Source: Thermincola carboxydiphila (GTDB lineage Bacteria; Bacillota; Thermincolia; Thermincolales; UBA2595). Taken from it: DNA of 64,000 nucleotides. Location of the stretch: assembly GCA_016841725.1 (NCBI GenBank), contig JAENYP010000004.1, positions 1-64,000 of the forward strand. Direction: 5' to 3'. Below the pieces are notes generated by a model that saw only the letters and a program-made list of their open reading frames with translations, ran no database searches and was not told where the DNA came from. Within the stretch, counting starts at the first letter, position 1. Each line of letters starts with the position of its first letter. Below, in pieces: positions 45,767 to 56,137 of this stretch. The position numbers and the translations under genes are program-made.

Positions 45767-46237
45767 TTACTCTTCCTGTCCTCCCGGCTTCCTTAACCGC
45801 CGGAAAAAATCCTTCATCAGCTCACTGCATTCCTGCTCCATTACCCCTGCCAGTACCTCAACCCGATGATTCAGCCTGGGGTCCTGGACTATATTCATCA
45901 ATGAGCGGACAGCGCCGGCCTTGGGATCATCTGCCCCATAAACCAGCAGCTTTATCCGTGACTGGACAATAGCCCCGGCACACATTGGACAGGGTTCCAG
46001 AGTCACATAGAGCGCTGCTTCCCTGAGGCATCTCCAATGGCCCAACTGCTTTACAGCCCTGTTTATAGCCACTATTTCCGCATGGGCTGTGGCATCCTTC
46101 CACTGTTCCTTCATATTATGTGCCCTGGAAACAACTTCTCCATCCAGCACTATAACTGCCCCAATAGGCACTTCCCCTAATTCAAATGCAGCCCTGGCCT
46201 CTTCGAGGGCCATTGACATATAATCGTAATGGTCCAA
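45767..46237 (-). CDS. tadA: tRNA-specific adenosine deaminase
   Basis: This 156-residue deaminase makes inosine 34 in tRNA-Arg(ACG), whose gene is 300 nt away. The zinc site is HAEIVAINRAV with PCPMCAGAI. I start at TTG 46237, which gives the usual MDHYxYM beginning, after GAGGTTTGG; a TTG at 46243 is possible. Its target tRNA lies in the adjacent tRNA cluster. Confidence 0.94.
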   Translation of the reverse strand: MDHYDYMSMALEEARAAFELGEVPIGAVIVLDGEVVSRAHNMKEQWKDATAHAEIVAINRAVKQLGHWRCLREAALYVTLEPCPMCAGAIVQSRIKLLVYGADDPKAGAVRSLMNIVQDPRLNHRVEVLAGVMEQECSELMKDFFRRLRKPGGQEE

Positions 46238-46330
46238 AACCAAACCTCATCCTGAAAGTTAATAATTCCTATTTAAAATTAATATAGCCACTGGCCCATT
46301 GGTAACGGCCACTGGCCCATTTAACAAAAA

Positions 46331-46405
46331 TGGTGCCCTCGCCAGGAGTCGAACCTGGATCTACCGCTTAGGAGGCGGCTGTACTATCCATTGTACTACG
46401 AGGAC
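46331..46405 (-). tRNA. tRNA-Arg (CCT)
   Basis: 75 nt, acceptor GTCCTCG, anticodon CCT in CTCCTAA, T-loop GGTTCGACTCC, encoded CCA. Confidence 0.95.
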
Positions 46406-46530
46406 ATGTTGTTTACACAGTTCTACCATGGCTGTCACCATGGCAGTTTGTTATCTTCATATAAAATAAAACTGCATTCTGGTATTCCAAATGTAAAACT
46501 ACATTTCGGAATTTCATACCAAGATTTAAG

Positions 46531-46607
46531 TGGCGCGCCCGACAGGATTCGAACCTGTGACCTTCTGATTCGTAGTCAGACACTCTATCCAACTGAGCTA
46601 CGGGCGC
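46531..46607 (-). tRNA. tRNA-Arg (ACG)
   Basis: 77 nt, acceptor GCGCCCG, anticodon ACG in CTACGAA, encoded CCA. A34 is the substrate of the adjacent tadA product. Confidence 0.96.
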
Positions 46608-46614
46608 ATAAATA

Positions 46615-46708
46615 TGGCGGAGAGAGTGGGATTCGAACCCACGATACAGGTTTTGCCCGTATAATCGCTTAGCAGGCGATCGCCTTCGACCTACTCGGCC
46701 ATCTCTCC
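46615..46708 (-). tRNA. tRNA-Ser (GCT)
   Basis: 94 nt class II tRNA, acceptor GGAGAGA, anticodon GCT in CTGCTAA, long variable arm, encoded CCA. Confidence 0.96.
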
Positions 46709-46723
46709 ATATTGTGCATTTTA

Positions 46724-46813
46724 TGGCGGAGGAGGTGGGATTCGAACCCACGGAACCCGTAAGAGTTCAACGGTTTTCAAGACCGCCTCCTTAAACCGCT
46801 CGGACACCCCTCC
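46724..46813 (-). tRNA. tRNA-Ser (TGA)
   Basis: 90 nt class II tRNA, acceptor GGAGGGG, anticodon TGA in CTTGAAA, long variable arm, encoded CCA. First of the cluster after its promoter. Confidence 0.96.
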
Positions 46814-46829
46814 GTCCGATACATTCTAG

Positions 46830-46858
46830 AGTATAACATAGATAAAAAACGTTGTCAA
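46830..46858 (-). promoter_or_regulatory. Sigma-A promoter of the tRNA cluster
   Basis: Minus-strand TTGACA (46853-46858), 17-nt spacer, TATACT (46830-46835), 16 nt before tRNA-Ser(TGA). Confidence 0.8.
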
Positions 46859-46874
46859 CAGAAGCATTCTGCTA

Positions 46875-48233
<1,359 letters not shown>

Positions 48234-48264
48234 TCATCGGGAAAACTGCATTTTTCCCTGTTTA

Positions 48265-48293
48265 ATTATACTATATAGATACCTGTTTTTCAA
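48265..48293 (-). promoter_or_regulatory. Sigma-A promoter of serS
   Basis: Minus-strand TTGAAA (48288-48293), 17-nt spacer, TATAAT (48265-48270). Between it and serA (to 48377) an inverted repeat CCGGCAA/TTTGCCGG may mark the end of the serCA transcript. Confidence 0.8.
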
Positions 48294-48377
48294 ACACCCG
48301 CACATATCTTTACCAGTTTCCGGCAAACTTATTCCGCACATTGCCGGTATTTCAACCATTTTTGTGGGTGGCTAATT

Positions 48378-49964
48378 TTACAGGGTAACCATTTTTACAT
48401 CATAAACGCCATTAACCTTGGCAATTTCAGCCACAGTAGCATCAGGCAGGGCTGCATCAACTTCCAGGATCATGATTGCTTTTCCGCCCACTACCTTGCG
48501 GCCTACCTGCATTCCGGCAATATTAATATCATGTTCACCAATCAGGTTGGCAACCGGTCCGATTATCTTCGGTTTATCCTGATGCGGCACTACCAGGATA
48601 TTCCCTGCAGGAACGACATTAATCCGGTAACCGTCTATCATGACAATCCTCGGATCATCATCACCAAACAGGGTTCCCGATACCTCCTTGACACAGTCAG
48701 CTTCTATCTTCACAGAAATATATGCCTTATAGTCACCGGCCTCTGCAATCTTAGCCTCTTCAATCGCAATGCCCCTTTCTTTAGCCAGAATAGGTGCATT
48801 GACAAAATTGACAGAACCGGCTTCTTCCACCATCGGCTCAAGGAATCCTTTAAGGAATGAAGTAGTCAGAGGAGATATCTCTACTTGTGCCAGTTCACCA
48901 CTGTATGTTATTTTAATCCTCTTAACTGATCCGTTAATCAGCTGTGCCTGCATTTTGCCAATTTTCTCCGCAAGCGTCAGATATGGTTTAATCGCAGCCA
49001 AAACATCCGGCTTAATTGGGGCAAGATTAACGGCATTTTTAGCCATTTCACCCTTAACCAGTATACTCACAAACTCTTCGGCCACATCCAGGGCCACATT
49101 AACCTGAGCTTCCTTGGTTGACGCCCCCAGATGAGGAGCCACAATAACATTGTTGAGCTCAAACAGAGGACTCTCGGTGGTAGGTTCGGCTGCCCAAACA
49201 TCAAGTGCAGCTCCGGCCAATTTGCCGCTTTTCACAGCTTCATAAAGGTCTTCTTCATTGACAACACCGCCGCGGGCCACATTGATTATCCTTGCACCGT
49301 CCTTCATCGTGGCAATGGTTGCTTTATTAATCATATTAAGCGATTCCTTTGTTTTGGGAATATGCAGGGTCAGAAAATCAGACTCTTTGATAACATCTTC
49401 CAGGGACTTAAAGGTAATCCCATTAGCCGCAGCAGCTTCAGCCGATACCATAGGGTCATAACCGATGGTCTTCATTTCAAAGGCCTGTGCCCTTTTAGCA
49501 ACAGCTGTTCCGATTCTCCCAAGTCCTATAACTCCCAGGACCTTATTCCTTAATTCGACCCCAAGGTATTCCTTACGCATCCACTTGCCTTCCTTGAGAT
49601 CTTTATGAGCTTGGGGAAGATTACGGGCCAGGCCCAGCATGAGGGCTAGGGTCTGTTCTGTAGCGGCTATGGTATTCCCATCAGGAGCATTGACTACAAT
49701 TAAACCCGCATTGGTGGCCGCAGGAATATCAATATTATCAACTCCTACTCCGGCACGACCGATTATTTTAAGGTTTTTGGCTGCAGCAACCACAGGTGCA
49801 GTGATTTTGGTCGCGCTTCTTACTATAACCCCTTCATACTCGCCAATAATCCCACAAAGCTCTTCCTCTGTCATCTTGTTGTTATTAACTATAGCCTCAA
49901 TCCCGCCTTCTGACAGAATTTTCACTGCCTTTTCAGAAACATTGTCCAGTACTAAAACTTTCAT
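48378..49964 (-). CDS. serA: D-3-phosphoglycerate dehydrogenase
   Basis: This 528-residue enzyme is of the long type. The catalytic and NAD-binding domain has GLGRIGTAVAKRAQAF near 146 and catalytic residues in RGGVVNEEDL and HLGAST. An intervening domain (about 320-450) and a C-terminal ACT domain (about 455-528) follow for serine feedback. It is 27 nt after serC. Confidence 0.96.
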   Translation of the reverse strand: MKVLVLDNVSEKAVKILSEGGIEAIVNNNKMTEEELCGIIGEYEGVIVRSATKITAPVVAAAKNLKIIGRAGVGVDNIDIPAATNAGLIVVNAPDGNTIAATEQTLALMLGLARNLPQAHKDLKEGKWMRKEYLGVELRNKVLGVIGLGRIGTAVAKRAQAFEMKTIGYDPMVSAEAAAANGITFKSLEDVIKESDFLTLHIPKTKESLNMINKATIATMKDGARIINVARGGVVNEEDLYEAVKSGKLAGAALDVWAAEPTTESPLFELNNVIVAPHLGASTKEAQVNVALDVAEEFVSILVKGEMAKNAVNLAPIKPDVLAAIKPYLTLAEKIGKMQAQLINGSVKRIKITYSGELAQVEISPLTTSFLKGFLEPMVEEAGSVNFVNAPILAKERGIAIEEAKIAEAGDYKAYISVKIEADCVKEVSGTLFGDDDPRIVMIDGYRINVVPAGNILVVPHQDKPKIIGPVANLIGEHDINIAGMQVGRKVVGGKAIMILEVDAALPDATVAEIAKVNGVYDVKMVTL

Positions 49965-49991
49965 TTGTGTCTGTCTCCCCTCGTAATATAT

Positions 49992-51080
49992 TTAAGCCTT
50001 TTTGTTTCTAAAATCATTCATAAACGCAACCAGCTTTTCACAGCCGGCAACAGGCATCGCATTATAAATGGAAGCCCGGATACCGCCCACTTCCCGGTGT
50101 CCTTTAAGACCTGAAAGACCTGCTTTGGCTGCTTCAGCGATAAACTCCTTATCAAGTTCCTCATTTGGAAGCCTAAAGGTGATATTCATCAGTGACCTGC
50201 TGGACAATTCTGCATGTCCCTTATAGAAATCATTGCTTTTGTCGATGGCATCATACACGAGACCAGCTTTATGCTCATTGCGTTGTTCAATAACTTCGAG
50301 CCCGCCCTGAGCTTTAACCCACTCCAGCATAAGCTTAATCATGTAAATTGTGAATGATGCCGGGGTATTATACAAAGAATTGTTTTTTGCATAAATATCA
50401 TATTTCAACATTGTAGGCAGGTCCTGATTGGACTTCTCAATCATATCTTCCCTGATTATTACAACTGCAGCTCCTGCAGGACCCAGGTTCTTCTGTGCTC
50501 CGGCATAAATCAGGGCAAACTTGGAAACATCCACCTGCTTGGAAAGGATATCACTGGACATATCAGCAATCAGGGGTACGTTTCCCGTTTCAGGGAAAAC
50601 CTTCCACTGGGTGCCGAAAATTGTGTTATTCGAAGTTATATGAAGATAAGCAGGATTATCGCTCATCTTTATTTCATCAGGATTGGTTACCCGGGCAAAG
50701 TTTATTTCTTTTGTGGTTGCAGCAACATGTGCTGCACCTATTTTGGCGCCTTCTTTATAAGCCTTGTTGGCAAAACTACCGGTAATTATATAGTTGCCCA
50801 CTTTACCGTCAACCAGGTAATTCATGGGAATCATATCAAACTGTCCTGTTGCTCCCATACCGATGAATAGAACCCGGTAATTTTCGGGAATTCCCATCAA
50901 TTCTTTGAGCAGCGCTTCAGCGCCAACAATTATCTCTTCAAACTGCTTGGAACGGTGGCTGATCTCCATAACCGACATTCCGGTTCCCTTATAGTTTAGC
51001 AGTTCCTTTTGAGCTTCTTCAAGAATTTCTACCGGCAGCATAGCCGGGCCTGGGTTGAAATTAAATACTCTTTCTGTCAT
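49992..51080 (-). CDS. serC: Phosphoserine aminotransferase
   Basis: The 362-residue fold type I PLP enzyme begins FNFNPGPAMLPVEIL, with the PLP lysine in YAGAQKNLGPAG near 195 and RASIYNA near 338. It converts phosphohydroxypyruvate to phosphoserine. It is the first gene after a leader of about 720 nt with a glycine riboswitch and a Ser T-box. Confidence 0.96.
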   Translation of the reverse strand: MTERVFNFNPGPAMLPVEILEEAQKELLNYKGTGMSVMEISHRSKQFEEIIVGAEALLKELMGIPENYRVLFIGMGATGQFDMIPMNYLVDGKVGNYIITGSFANKAYKEGAKIGAAHVAATTKEINFARVTNPDEIKMSDNPAYLHITSNNTIFGTQWKVFPETGNVPLIADMSSDILSKQVDVSKFALIYAGAQKNLGPAGAAVVIIREDMIEKSNQDLPTMLKYDIYAKNNSLYNTPASFTIYMIKLMLEWVKAQGGLEVIEQRNEHKAGLVYDAIDKSNDFYKGHAELSSRSLMNITFRLPNEELDKEFIAEAAKAGLSGLKGHREVGGIRASIYNAMPVAGCEKLVAFMNDFRNKKA

Positions 51081-51196
51081 TTTAAATAACCTCTCCCTTC
51101 AAATTGTGAATTAATATCGTATTAGCACTCATAATTTTTAGTATTTCTGGCCTTAACAAATTTATGTCTCCGGTTCTTTTCCACCCACCTCCTAAA

Positions 51197-51450
51197 CAGG
51201 CAATAAAAGTAATACCCCCCATCCCAAAGAAAGAATTTCACTTTCTCAGGGACGAGAGGTTATTTCCCGCGGTACCACCCTGTTTGACCGAACAAAATCG
51301 GCCCACTTTGAAAATGCAGTAACGGGCATCAACCGTTGAAGCTTAAATGACTTCCCACTCCGGGGTGGATTCAACATCAGATTTTACCGGTTCGCACCTC
51401 CCACCGGCTCTCTGCAAAAATCGTCCGCTTACTGTCCCCTTCATAGTGTT
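51197..51450 (-). promoter_or_regulatory. T-box riboswitch, serine (UCC) specifier
   Basis: Stem I contains the AGTAAGCGGACG-type start, the distal CCGGTGGGAGGTGCGAACCGG loop region (near 51375-51400) and GAA-TCC-ACC, placing specifier UCC at 51367-51369. The T-box core GGGTGGTACCGCGG is at 51267-51280, and a terminator stem follows (about 51215-51255). It should respond to uncharged tRNA-Ser. Confidence 0.93.
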
Positions 51451-51478
51451 TTCCTATATTCATATTTAAAACAGTTTT

Positions 51479-51516
51479 CCAGCAAAAAAGTCCAGCAAAA
51501 AAGTCCAACAAAAAAG
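51479..51516 (-). repeat. Three 13-nt tandem repeats with T6 runs
   Basis: The minus strand shows three copies of a CTTTTTTG(C/T)TGGA unit directly after the glycine-riboswitch terminator, so its U-tract is repeated three times. Confidence 0.8.
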
Positions 51517-51539
51517 AGGTCTACCTGACGGTGACCTCT
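51509..51539 (-). terminator. Intrinsic terminator of the glycine riboswitch
   Basis: A 7-bp stem AGAGGTC/GACCTCT (51533-51539, 51515-51521) is followed by T6. It lies between the glycine aptamers and the Ser T-box. Confidence 0.85.
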
Positions 51540-51584
51540 GAAGACACAGAAGAATACGCTTCTCCTACTTTCGTAGGAAAAACG

Positions 51585-51782
51585 GCCCCTTCACTCTGTC
51601 CTTTTGCCTGAGAGATTCGCCGGAAAACCCGGTTTTGCTCCTTCGGCGCTTGCTAACAAGTCTCTCCAGAGGTCTGTCCTGTTACAGTAACATACACATG
51701 GTATACCTGAGAGTTTTGATCCGGTTTGGGACTACCGGACCTTGCCCCTTCGGCGGGTTTCCCCTTCTTCTGTAACATTCAT
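51585..51782 (-). promoter_or_regulatory. Tandem glycine riboswitch
   Basis: Two aptamers are visible. Aptamer 1 (about 51664-51780) has CCGCCGAAGGGGCAAGG, CTCTCAGG and AACAGGACAGA. Aptamer 2 (about 51587-51663) has CTGGAGAGAC, GCGCCGAAGGAGCAA, CTCTCAGGCAAAAGGAC and AGAG. The short linker between them is typical of the gcvT class. Here it precedes serC, not a glycine-cleavage operon. Confidence 0.95.
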
Positions 51783-51809
51783 TCAGCCAATATGCTGTTT
51801 CAATTTCAT

Positions 51810-51838
51810 ATTATATTCTTCTTGTTGTGGATTGTCAA
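51810..51838 (-). promoter_or_regulatory. Consensus sigma-A promoter of the serCA leader
   Basis: Minus-strand TTGACA (51833-51838), 17-nt spacer, TATAAT (51810-51815); the -35 box overlaps the pdxT stop codon. Confidence 0.88.
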
Positions 51839-52419
51839 CGCAAATTGTGAAAAGTTTTACAACAATTCAAAAATAGCTCATGAACCCTTGTGTCATCAGT
51901 CAATTCAGGATGAAAAGCAGCTGCCATAAAATTCTTTTCCCTGGCAAAAACAATCTTCTCATCCACTGTTGCCAGCACTTCGACCCCTTCGTTCACAGTC
52001 TCGATATAGGGAGCCCGGATAAAAACAGCCCTGAAAGGCTCCTGACCCAGCCCCTCTATGTGAAGATCGGTTTCAAAACTGTCTACCTGTCTGCCAAAAG
52101 CATTACGATGCACACTAATATTCATCATTCCCAGGCACGGCTGACTGCTGTTGGTAATTTCCTTAGCCATTATAATCAGACCGGCACAGGTCCCAAATAT
52201 AGGCAGACCTTTTTCAGCAAGTTCCTTGATCGGGCCGGTAAGGTTAAAATCATTCATCAGCTTACCTATTGTGGTACTTTCCCCACCCGGAATAATTAAC
52301 CCATCTATGTTTTCCAGATGTTCCCTTTTCCTCACCTGGATAGTCTCACACCCCAGGTTTTTCAGGGTCTTTTCATGTTCGATAAAAGCTCCCTGTAGAG
52401 CAAGAACTCCAACCCGCAT
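51835..52419 (-). CDS. pdxT: Pyridoxal 5'-phosphate synthase glutaminase subunit
   Basis: This 194-residue class I amidotransferase has GGESTTIG near 46, the nucleophile cysteine in FGTCAGLIIMA near 76 and the His-Glu pair AFHPELT near 170. It feeds ammonia to PdxS. The ATG at 52419 is chosen because RVGVLALQGAF is the conserved start; the frame upstream overlaps pdxS. Confidence 0.96.
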   Translation of the reverse strand: MRVGVLALQGAFIEHEKTLKNLGCETIQVRKREHLENIDGLIIPGGESTTIGKLMNDFNLTGPIKELAEKGLPIFGTCAGLIIMAKEITNSSQPCLGMMNISVHRNAFGRQVDSFETDLHIEGLGQEPFRAVFIRAPYIETVNEGVEVLATVDEKIVFAREKNFMAAAFHPELTDDTRVHELFLNCCKTFHNLR

Positions 52420-52426
52420 AATTATC

Positions 52427-53311
52427 TTACCATCCTCTTTCCTGCATACGATCCACATCGGCCAGTGAGGAAATATTAATTCCAACCATGGGCTCTCCAA
52501 GGTCTTTTGACACTTCTGCCAGCATCTGAGGGTCATTGTAGTGCGTAGTGGCAGCCACAATGGCTTTGGCCCTCTTTGCAGGGTCACCTGATTTAAAGAT
52601 ACCTGAACCCACAAAAATACCGTCACAGCCAAGCTGCATCATTAAGGCTGCATCAGCCGGAGTAGCTATCCCACCGGCTGCAAAGTTGACTACCGGCAGC
52701 CTGCCCAGCTTAGCCACTTCTACAACCAAATTGTAAGGCGCTCCCATCTCCTTAGCTGCGCTCATTAATTCTTCTTCAGGCAAATTCTGCAGCTTGCGTA
52801 TTTCACTCATAACCTTGCGCATATGCCGTACGGCCTCCACAACATCGCCGGTTCCCGGTTCCCCTTTGGTACGGATCATCGCAGCCCCTTCTCCGATTCT
52901 TCTCAGGGCTTCTCCCAGATTTCTGGCGCCACAGACAAACGGGACCTTAAAGGCATTTTTGTTAACATGAAACTGTTCATCTGCAGGTGTCAGAACCTCA
53001 CTCTCATCAATATAATCAACTCCGAGTGATTCCAAAATCTGTGCCTCAACAAAATGTCCTATCCTGCATTTAGCCATAACCGGAATGGTAACTGCATCCA
53101 GGATTTTTTGAACTACCGTGGGATCAGCCATCCGGGCAACTCCTCCTGCAGCCCGTATATCTGCCGGAACTCTTTCAAGAGCCATAACGGCACATGCCCC
53201 TGCTTCTTCTGCAATTTTGGCTTGTTCCGGTGTAGTTACATCCATGATAACCCCGCCTTTTAACATTTCTGCAAGGCCTTTTTTTACTTTCCATGTACCC
53301 TGTTCAGCCAT
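52427..53311 (-). CDS. pdxS: Pyridoxal 5'-phosphate synthase lyase subunit
   Basis: This 294-residue barrel condenses ribose phosphate, triose phosphate and ammonia to PLP. The [20 protein letters not shown] start, lysine in MAKCRIGHF near 81 and [21 protein letters not shown] near 210 are diagnostic. It lies 7 nt before pdxT. The 236-nt gap upstream carries the cytochrome terminator and AT-rich sequence with no confident promoter. Confidence 0.97.
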   Translation of the reverse strand: MAEQGTWKVKKGLAEMLKGGVIMDVTTPEQAKIAEEAGACAVMALERVPADIRAAGGVARMADPTVVQKILDAVTIPVMAKCRIGHFVEAQILESLGVDYIDESEVLTPADEQFHVNKNAFKVPFVCGARNLGEALRRIGEGAAMIRTKGEPGTGDVVEAVRHMRKVMSEIRKLQNLPEEELMSAAKEMGAPYNLVVEVAKLGRLPVVNFAAGGIATPADAALMMQLGCDGIFVGSGIFKSGDPAKRAKAIVAATTHYNDPQMLAEVSKDLGEPMVGINISSLADVDRMQERGW

Positions 53312-53495
53312 AATTAATATTCCCTCCTGTTTATGTAAACATTGTCTTTATTCTTATGTCAAATATACTACATAGACATTTCTATTAGGGTTTACCAATA
53401 GTCTTTTTAAATGTACAACTATTGATACTTAAATATTTTACTACAGTTTTTTACAACAAACAAGGGGCGGGAATAAACAAGCGATATTCTTTCGG

Positions 53496-53529
53496 AACAA
53501 AAAGAAAACCACGAAAATATATTTCGTGG
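53496..53529 (-). terminator. Intrinsic terminator of the cytochrome operon
   Basis: An 8-bp stem CCACGAAA/TTTCGTGG (53509-53529) is followed on the minus strand by a T-rich run, 19 nt after the stop of the hexaheme gene. Confidence 0.85.
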
Positions 53530-53547
53530 AAACTCAAATATTTCCTA

Positions 53548-54177
53548 TTATTCATTAACAACTATTTTATCTTCTGCTTTGATGTTTTTATGGCATGCAT
53601 TGCATGCATCTGTTGCCATATCCCCGTTGTGGCAGCGCATACACACCGGCATCAATATCTGATTATCTTTTTTAATAAGTTGTCTTGCCTGGGTGTCTGT
53701 AAACACAGCCGGTGTAAATTCCTTCTGCTTTTCCACATAATTAGTTTTGATATATTCTGATACGTGAAGGTGGGTTACATTGCTGTGACAGTCCACACAA
53801 TCAATTTGCTTAACAACATGCAATTCATGTGGGAAAATAATATCACCGGGCGGAGAGACGTTACGGGTATTGGTATGACAAGACCTGCAGACATCGTCTG
53901 GAATTATGCCTTTTTTCTCAACCGGGGCAGGGATAACGTTTCTCCAGTGTTTGTACGCAAAGGTACCAATCGTGATATCCTGATGACATCTTAAGCATCC
54001 AAATTGATTGTGAGACGTCACCAGCCAGGTGAAATAATTTGGTTTCATTTCATGGCAATTGGCACAAAACCCCACTTCTTTGTTAAAACTCTTATCTGTA
54101 AATGCTTGAATATTGAACAGGAATGCTGCTGTTACAGCAACTGCAAACATTGCCACCATTAATTTTATAAATCTCAT
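53548..54177 (-). CDS. NapC/NirT-like membrane-anchored hexaheme cytochrome c
   Basis: The 209-residue protein has an N-terminal membrane anchor (residues 4-24) and six CXXCH motifs at residues 38, 61, 97, 127, 179 and 192. The first two sit in a NapC/NrfH-like context (FCANCHEMKPNYFTWL, FGCLRCHQD). NapC-type proteins take electrons from menaquinol outside the membrane; six hemes exceed the usual four. It is the last gene of the cytochrome operon. Confidence 0.88.
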   Translation of the reverse strand: MRFIKLMVAMFAVAVTAAFLFNIQAFTDKSFNKEVGFCANCHEMKPNYFTWLVTSHNQFGCLRCHQDITIGTFAYKHWRNVIPAPVEKKGIIPDDVCRSCHTNTRNVSPPGDIIFPHELHVVKQIDCVDCHSNVTHLHVSEYIKTNYVEKQKEFTPAVFTDTQARQLIKKDNQILMPVCMRCHNGDMATDACNACHKNIKAEDKIVVNE

Positions 54178-54237
54178 TTATCACCGGACCTCCTTTCCTA
54201 AAAAGGCTGGATGGTATATCATTTTGCCGGATATTTT

Positions 54238-54357
54238 TTAATGAAATTTCCCAAATCCTATGGGAAGCATCCATGTTAGAAAGCTAATTAATATAATACT
54301 GTAGAATATGAACTCCGCCATAATGAGGGGTTTGCTTTTGGAAAAACGACCAGCCAT
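54238..54357 (-). CDS. Small membrane protein (39 aa) in the cytochrome operon
   Basis: ATG 54357 follows AGGAGG at 8 nt, and the frame ends at TAA 54238. The product has a basic start (AGRFSKSKP) and one membrane helix (about 13-34). Its place between cytochrome b and the hexaheme protein suggests a small subunit of the complex. I recognise no family. Confidence 0.65.
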   Translation of the reverse strand: MAGRFSKSKPLIMAEFIFYSIILISFLTWMLPIGFGKFH

Positions 54358-54390
54358 CTACTTTTCCTCCTTTCACATCAGGAAGTCCAA

Positions 54391-55158
54391 TCAACCGGAA
54401 CTGGGAAACTTTTTGTCTGGAGAAATTGTGCCCCTTCCCGGCATCACCTGCTGTTGTTCCGTAAGCATCTCTAATTCCAATCCATGTTCAAGTTCCATAG
54501 TATCTACAGTCATTTTGCCATCCCACCATACCCAGCTCATGGGGAAAAACTCCGGTTGGAAATGAACATTATAGAAATGCCAGGTGAAAATAAAGACTAC
54601 TGCGAGTACAGCCTCATCACTGTGAGCCCACCGATAAGCATCAACAAACCACTTGGGAAAATACTGAAAGGTAAATTCCGGGAACCACATCAAAAGACCG
54701 GAACCGCCAATCATGAACATCCCCCAGAAAACCGCCCAGTAGTCAAACATCTCTTTCCACTGGTAGCGCCCAAATTTAGGATGTTCGTCACTTTTGCCCA
54801 ACTGGTAGGCAAAATACTGTTTTAATGCCGTCCAGGTTCCTTTTGACCATGGCAGCATCGGTATCGTCAAATTATGGCGGTACTTGACGGCCCAAAGAAG
54901 CGAATACCCTAAATGGTAAATACACGTTAAAAAAATCACTACTCCCGCAAACAGGTGCCAAAATAAGAGTCCATCCCCACCGCCGAAAAAGGAAGCAAGA
55001 GCTTGTGCCCAGGCTTTATGATGGAATTTAATGGGCAATCCTGTGATAGCACATACAATAAACGGAGCGTAAATTCCAAAATGTACCAGACGGTGGTGTA
55101 TGTTCCAGCGCTGATAAACTGTTTTGTTTTGCGGAAAACCGGAATTAATGTCAGCCAT
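54391..55158 (-). CDS. Membrane cytochrome b (FdnI/HyaC-like)
   Basis: This 255-residue protein has four membrane helices. Candidate heme-ligand histidines are in WNIHHRLVHFGIY (helix 1), LLFWHLFAGVV and TCIYHLGYSL (helix 2) and FTWHFYNVHF (helix 4). Such subunits connect extracytoplasmic hemes or iron-sulfur centres to the quinone pool. The ATG at 55158 follows AGGTG. Together with the flanking multiheme proteins it suggests a membrane quinol:cytochrome c module. Confidence 0.88.
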   Translation of the reverse strand: MADINSGFPQNKTVYQRWNIHHRLVHFGIYAPFIVCAITGLPIKFHHKAWAQALASFFGGGDGLLFWHLFAGVVIFLTCIYHLGYSLLWAVKYRHNLTIPMLPWSKGTWTALKQYFAYQLGKSDEHPKFGRYQWKEMFDYWAVFWGMFMIGGSGLLMWFPEFTFQYFPKWFVDAYRWAHSDEAVLAVVFIFTWHFYNVHFQPEFFPMSWVWWDGKMTVDTMELEHGLELEMLTEQQQVMPGRGTISPDKKFPSSG

Positions 55159-55217
55159 AATTATCACCTACTCCCCTTTTATTCTCCGGGATAATTAATT
55201 GCCTCTTCTGAATCTTT

Positions 55218-56111
55218 CTAATGACTGCCGGGCTTGTTAACATCAGCCCACTTACGGCGCAGCTCAAGCAATATACATATTAAAACGAAGCTAATACATG
55301 CTATTACCAGCCACGAAAAAACGATCAGTACCCAAAACGATACAGCCCCATCACCTGTCGGTGTTAAGCTATAATGCATCTTACCCTTGGCAAAGTTCTC
55401 CAGGGGAAAGAGGTGACACTTGGCGCAAGTCTTGGGGGTATTTTCGGTAGACACCATTGACTCTTTTTCTTCTGGGCCAAGAATATTATGACTGCCGTGA
55501 CAGCTGACACAGCTGGCAGCTTCTTGGCCGCCTAAAAGTACTGCTTTTGCGTGAAAATCAAGTTCATATTGCTCCAAAAGTTCTTCATGGCAGTTACCAC
55601 AGGTGTGTGGTACTTGATTGTGATTTATGGCTGCCTCAGGTACTTCTTTTTTATAAATATTATGAATGCCATGACAGTCACTGCAAAATGCATTTTGCCT
55701 GCCTTCGGCGCTGTTCACCTGCCCATGCACACTCTTGTTGTAATCAGGAACTACATCTTTATGACACCTTTGGCATTCGCCGTTAACCTGTGCAACAAGC
55801 GCTTTTCCCTTTAAGGCTCCGGTATGAGGGTAGTCGGTAATATTGGTGTGGCAGTATGTACATGGCATTGTACCGTGCATGGAAACCTCATATTTAGCCT
55901 TATCCACATAAAGGGATACGGTCTTACCGTCAAAATTGGCATTTAACCCCTGGGCTGCGTGGCAGCGTAAGCATCCTTCATTTATAATAACTGCTTTCTG
56001 TAGCAGGTCTTCTGCGAAAGCAGCCGGACCAAACGCAAGACAAATTACTGCAACAAGTGCGGCTATAACAAGAGTTTTTGCGGTGCAGCTTTTATTTGTG
56101 CCCATGAGCAT
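55218..56111 (-). CDS. Heptaheme cytochrome c with C-terminal membrane anchor
   Basis: The 297-residue protein has an N-terminal signal peptide (cleavage near AFAED, residue 34) and seven CXXCH motifs at residues 47, 84, 113, 143, 171, 201 and 229. A C-terminal membrane helix (about 258-282) and a basic tail follow, so the heme domain is extracytoplasmic. The start may be ATG 56111 or 56105. It heads the cytochrome b and hexaheme genes. Confidence 0.9.
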   Translation of the reverse strand: MLMGTNKSCTAKTLVIAALVAVICLAFGPAAFAEDLLQKAVIINEGCLRCHAAQGLNANFDGKTVSLYVDKAKYEVSMHGTMPCTYCHTNITDYPHTGALKGKALVAQVNGECQRCHKDVVPDYNKSVHGQVNSAEGRQNAFCSDCHGIHNIYKKEVPEAAINHNQVPHTCGNCHEELLEQYELDFHAKAVLLGGQEAASCVSCHGSHNILGPEEKESMVSTENTPKTCAKCHLFPLENFAKGKMHYSLTPTGDGAVSFWVLIVFSWLVIACISFVLICILLELRRKWADVNKPGSH

Positions 56112-56137
56112 CTCACCCCTTTCTTGTTCACAAAAAC

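Noticed and set aside
46277-46318. Short direct repeat between tadA and tRNA-Arg(CCT)
   Set aside because: Two copies of about 14 nt with no structure or neighbours that suggest a function.
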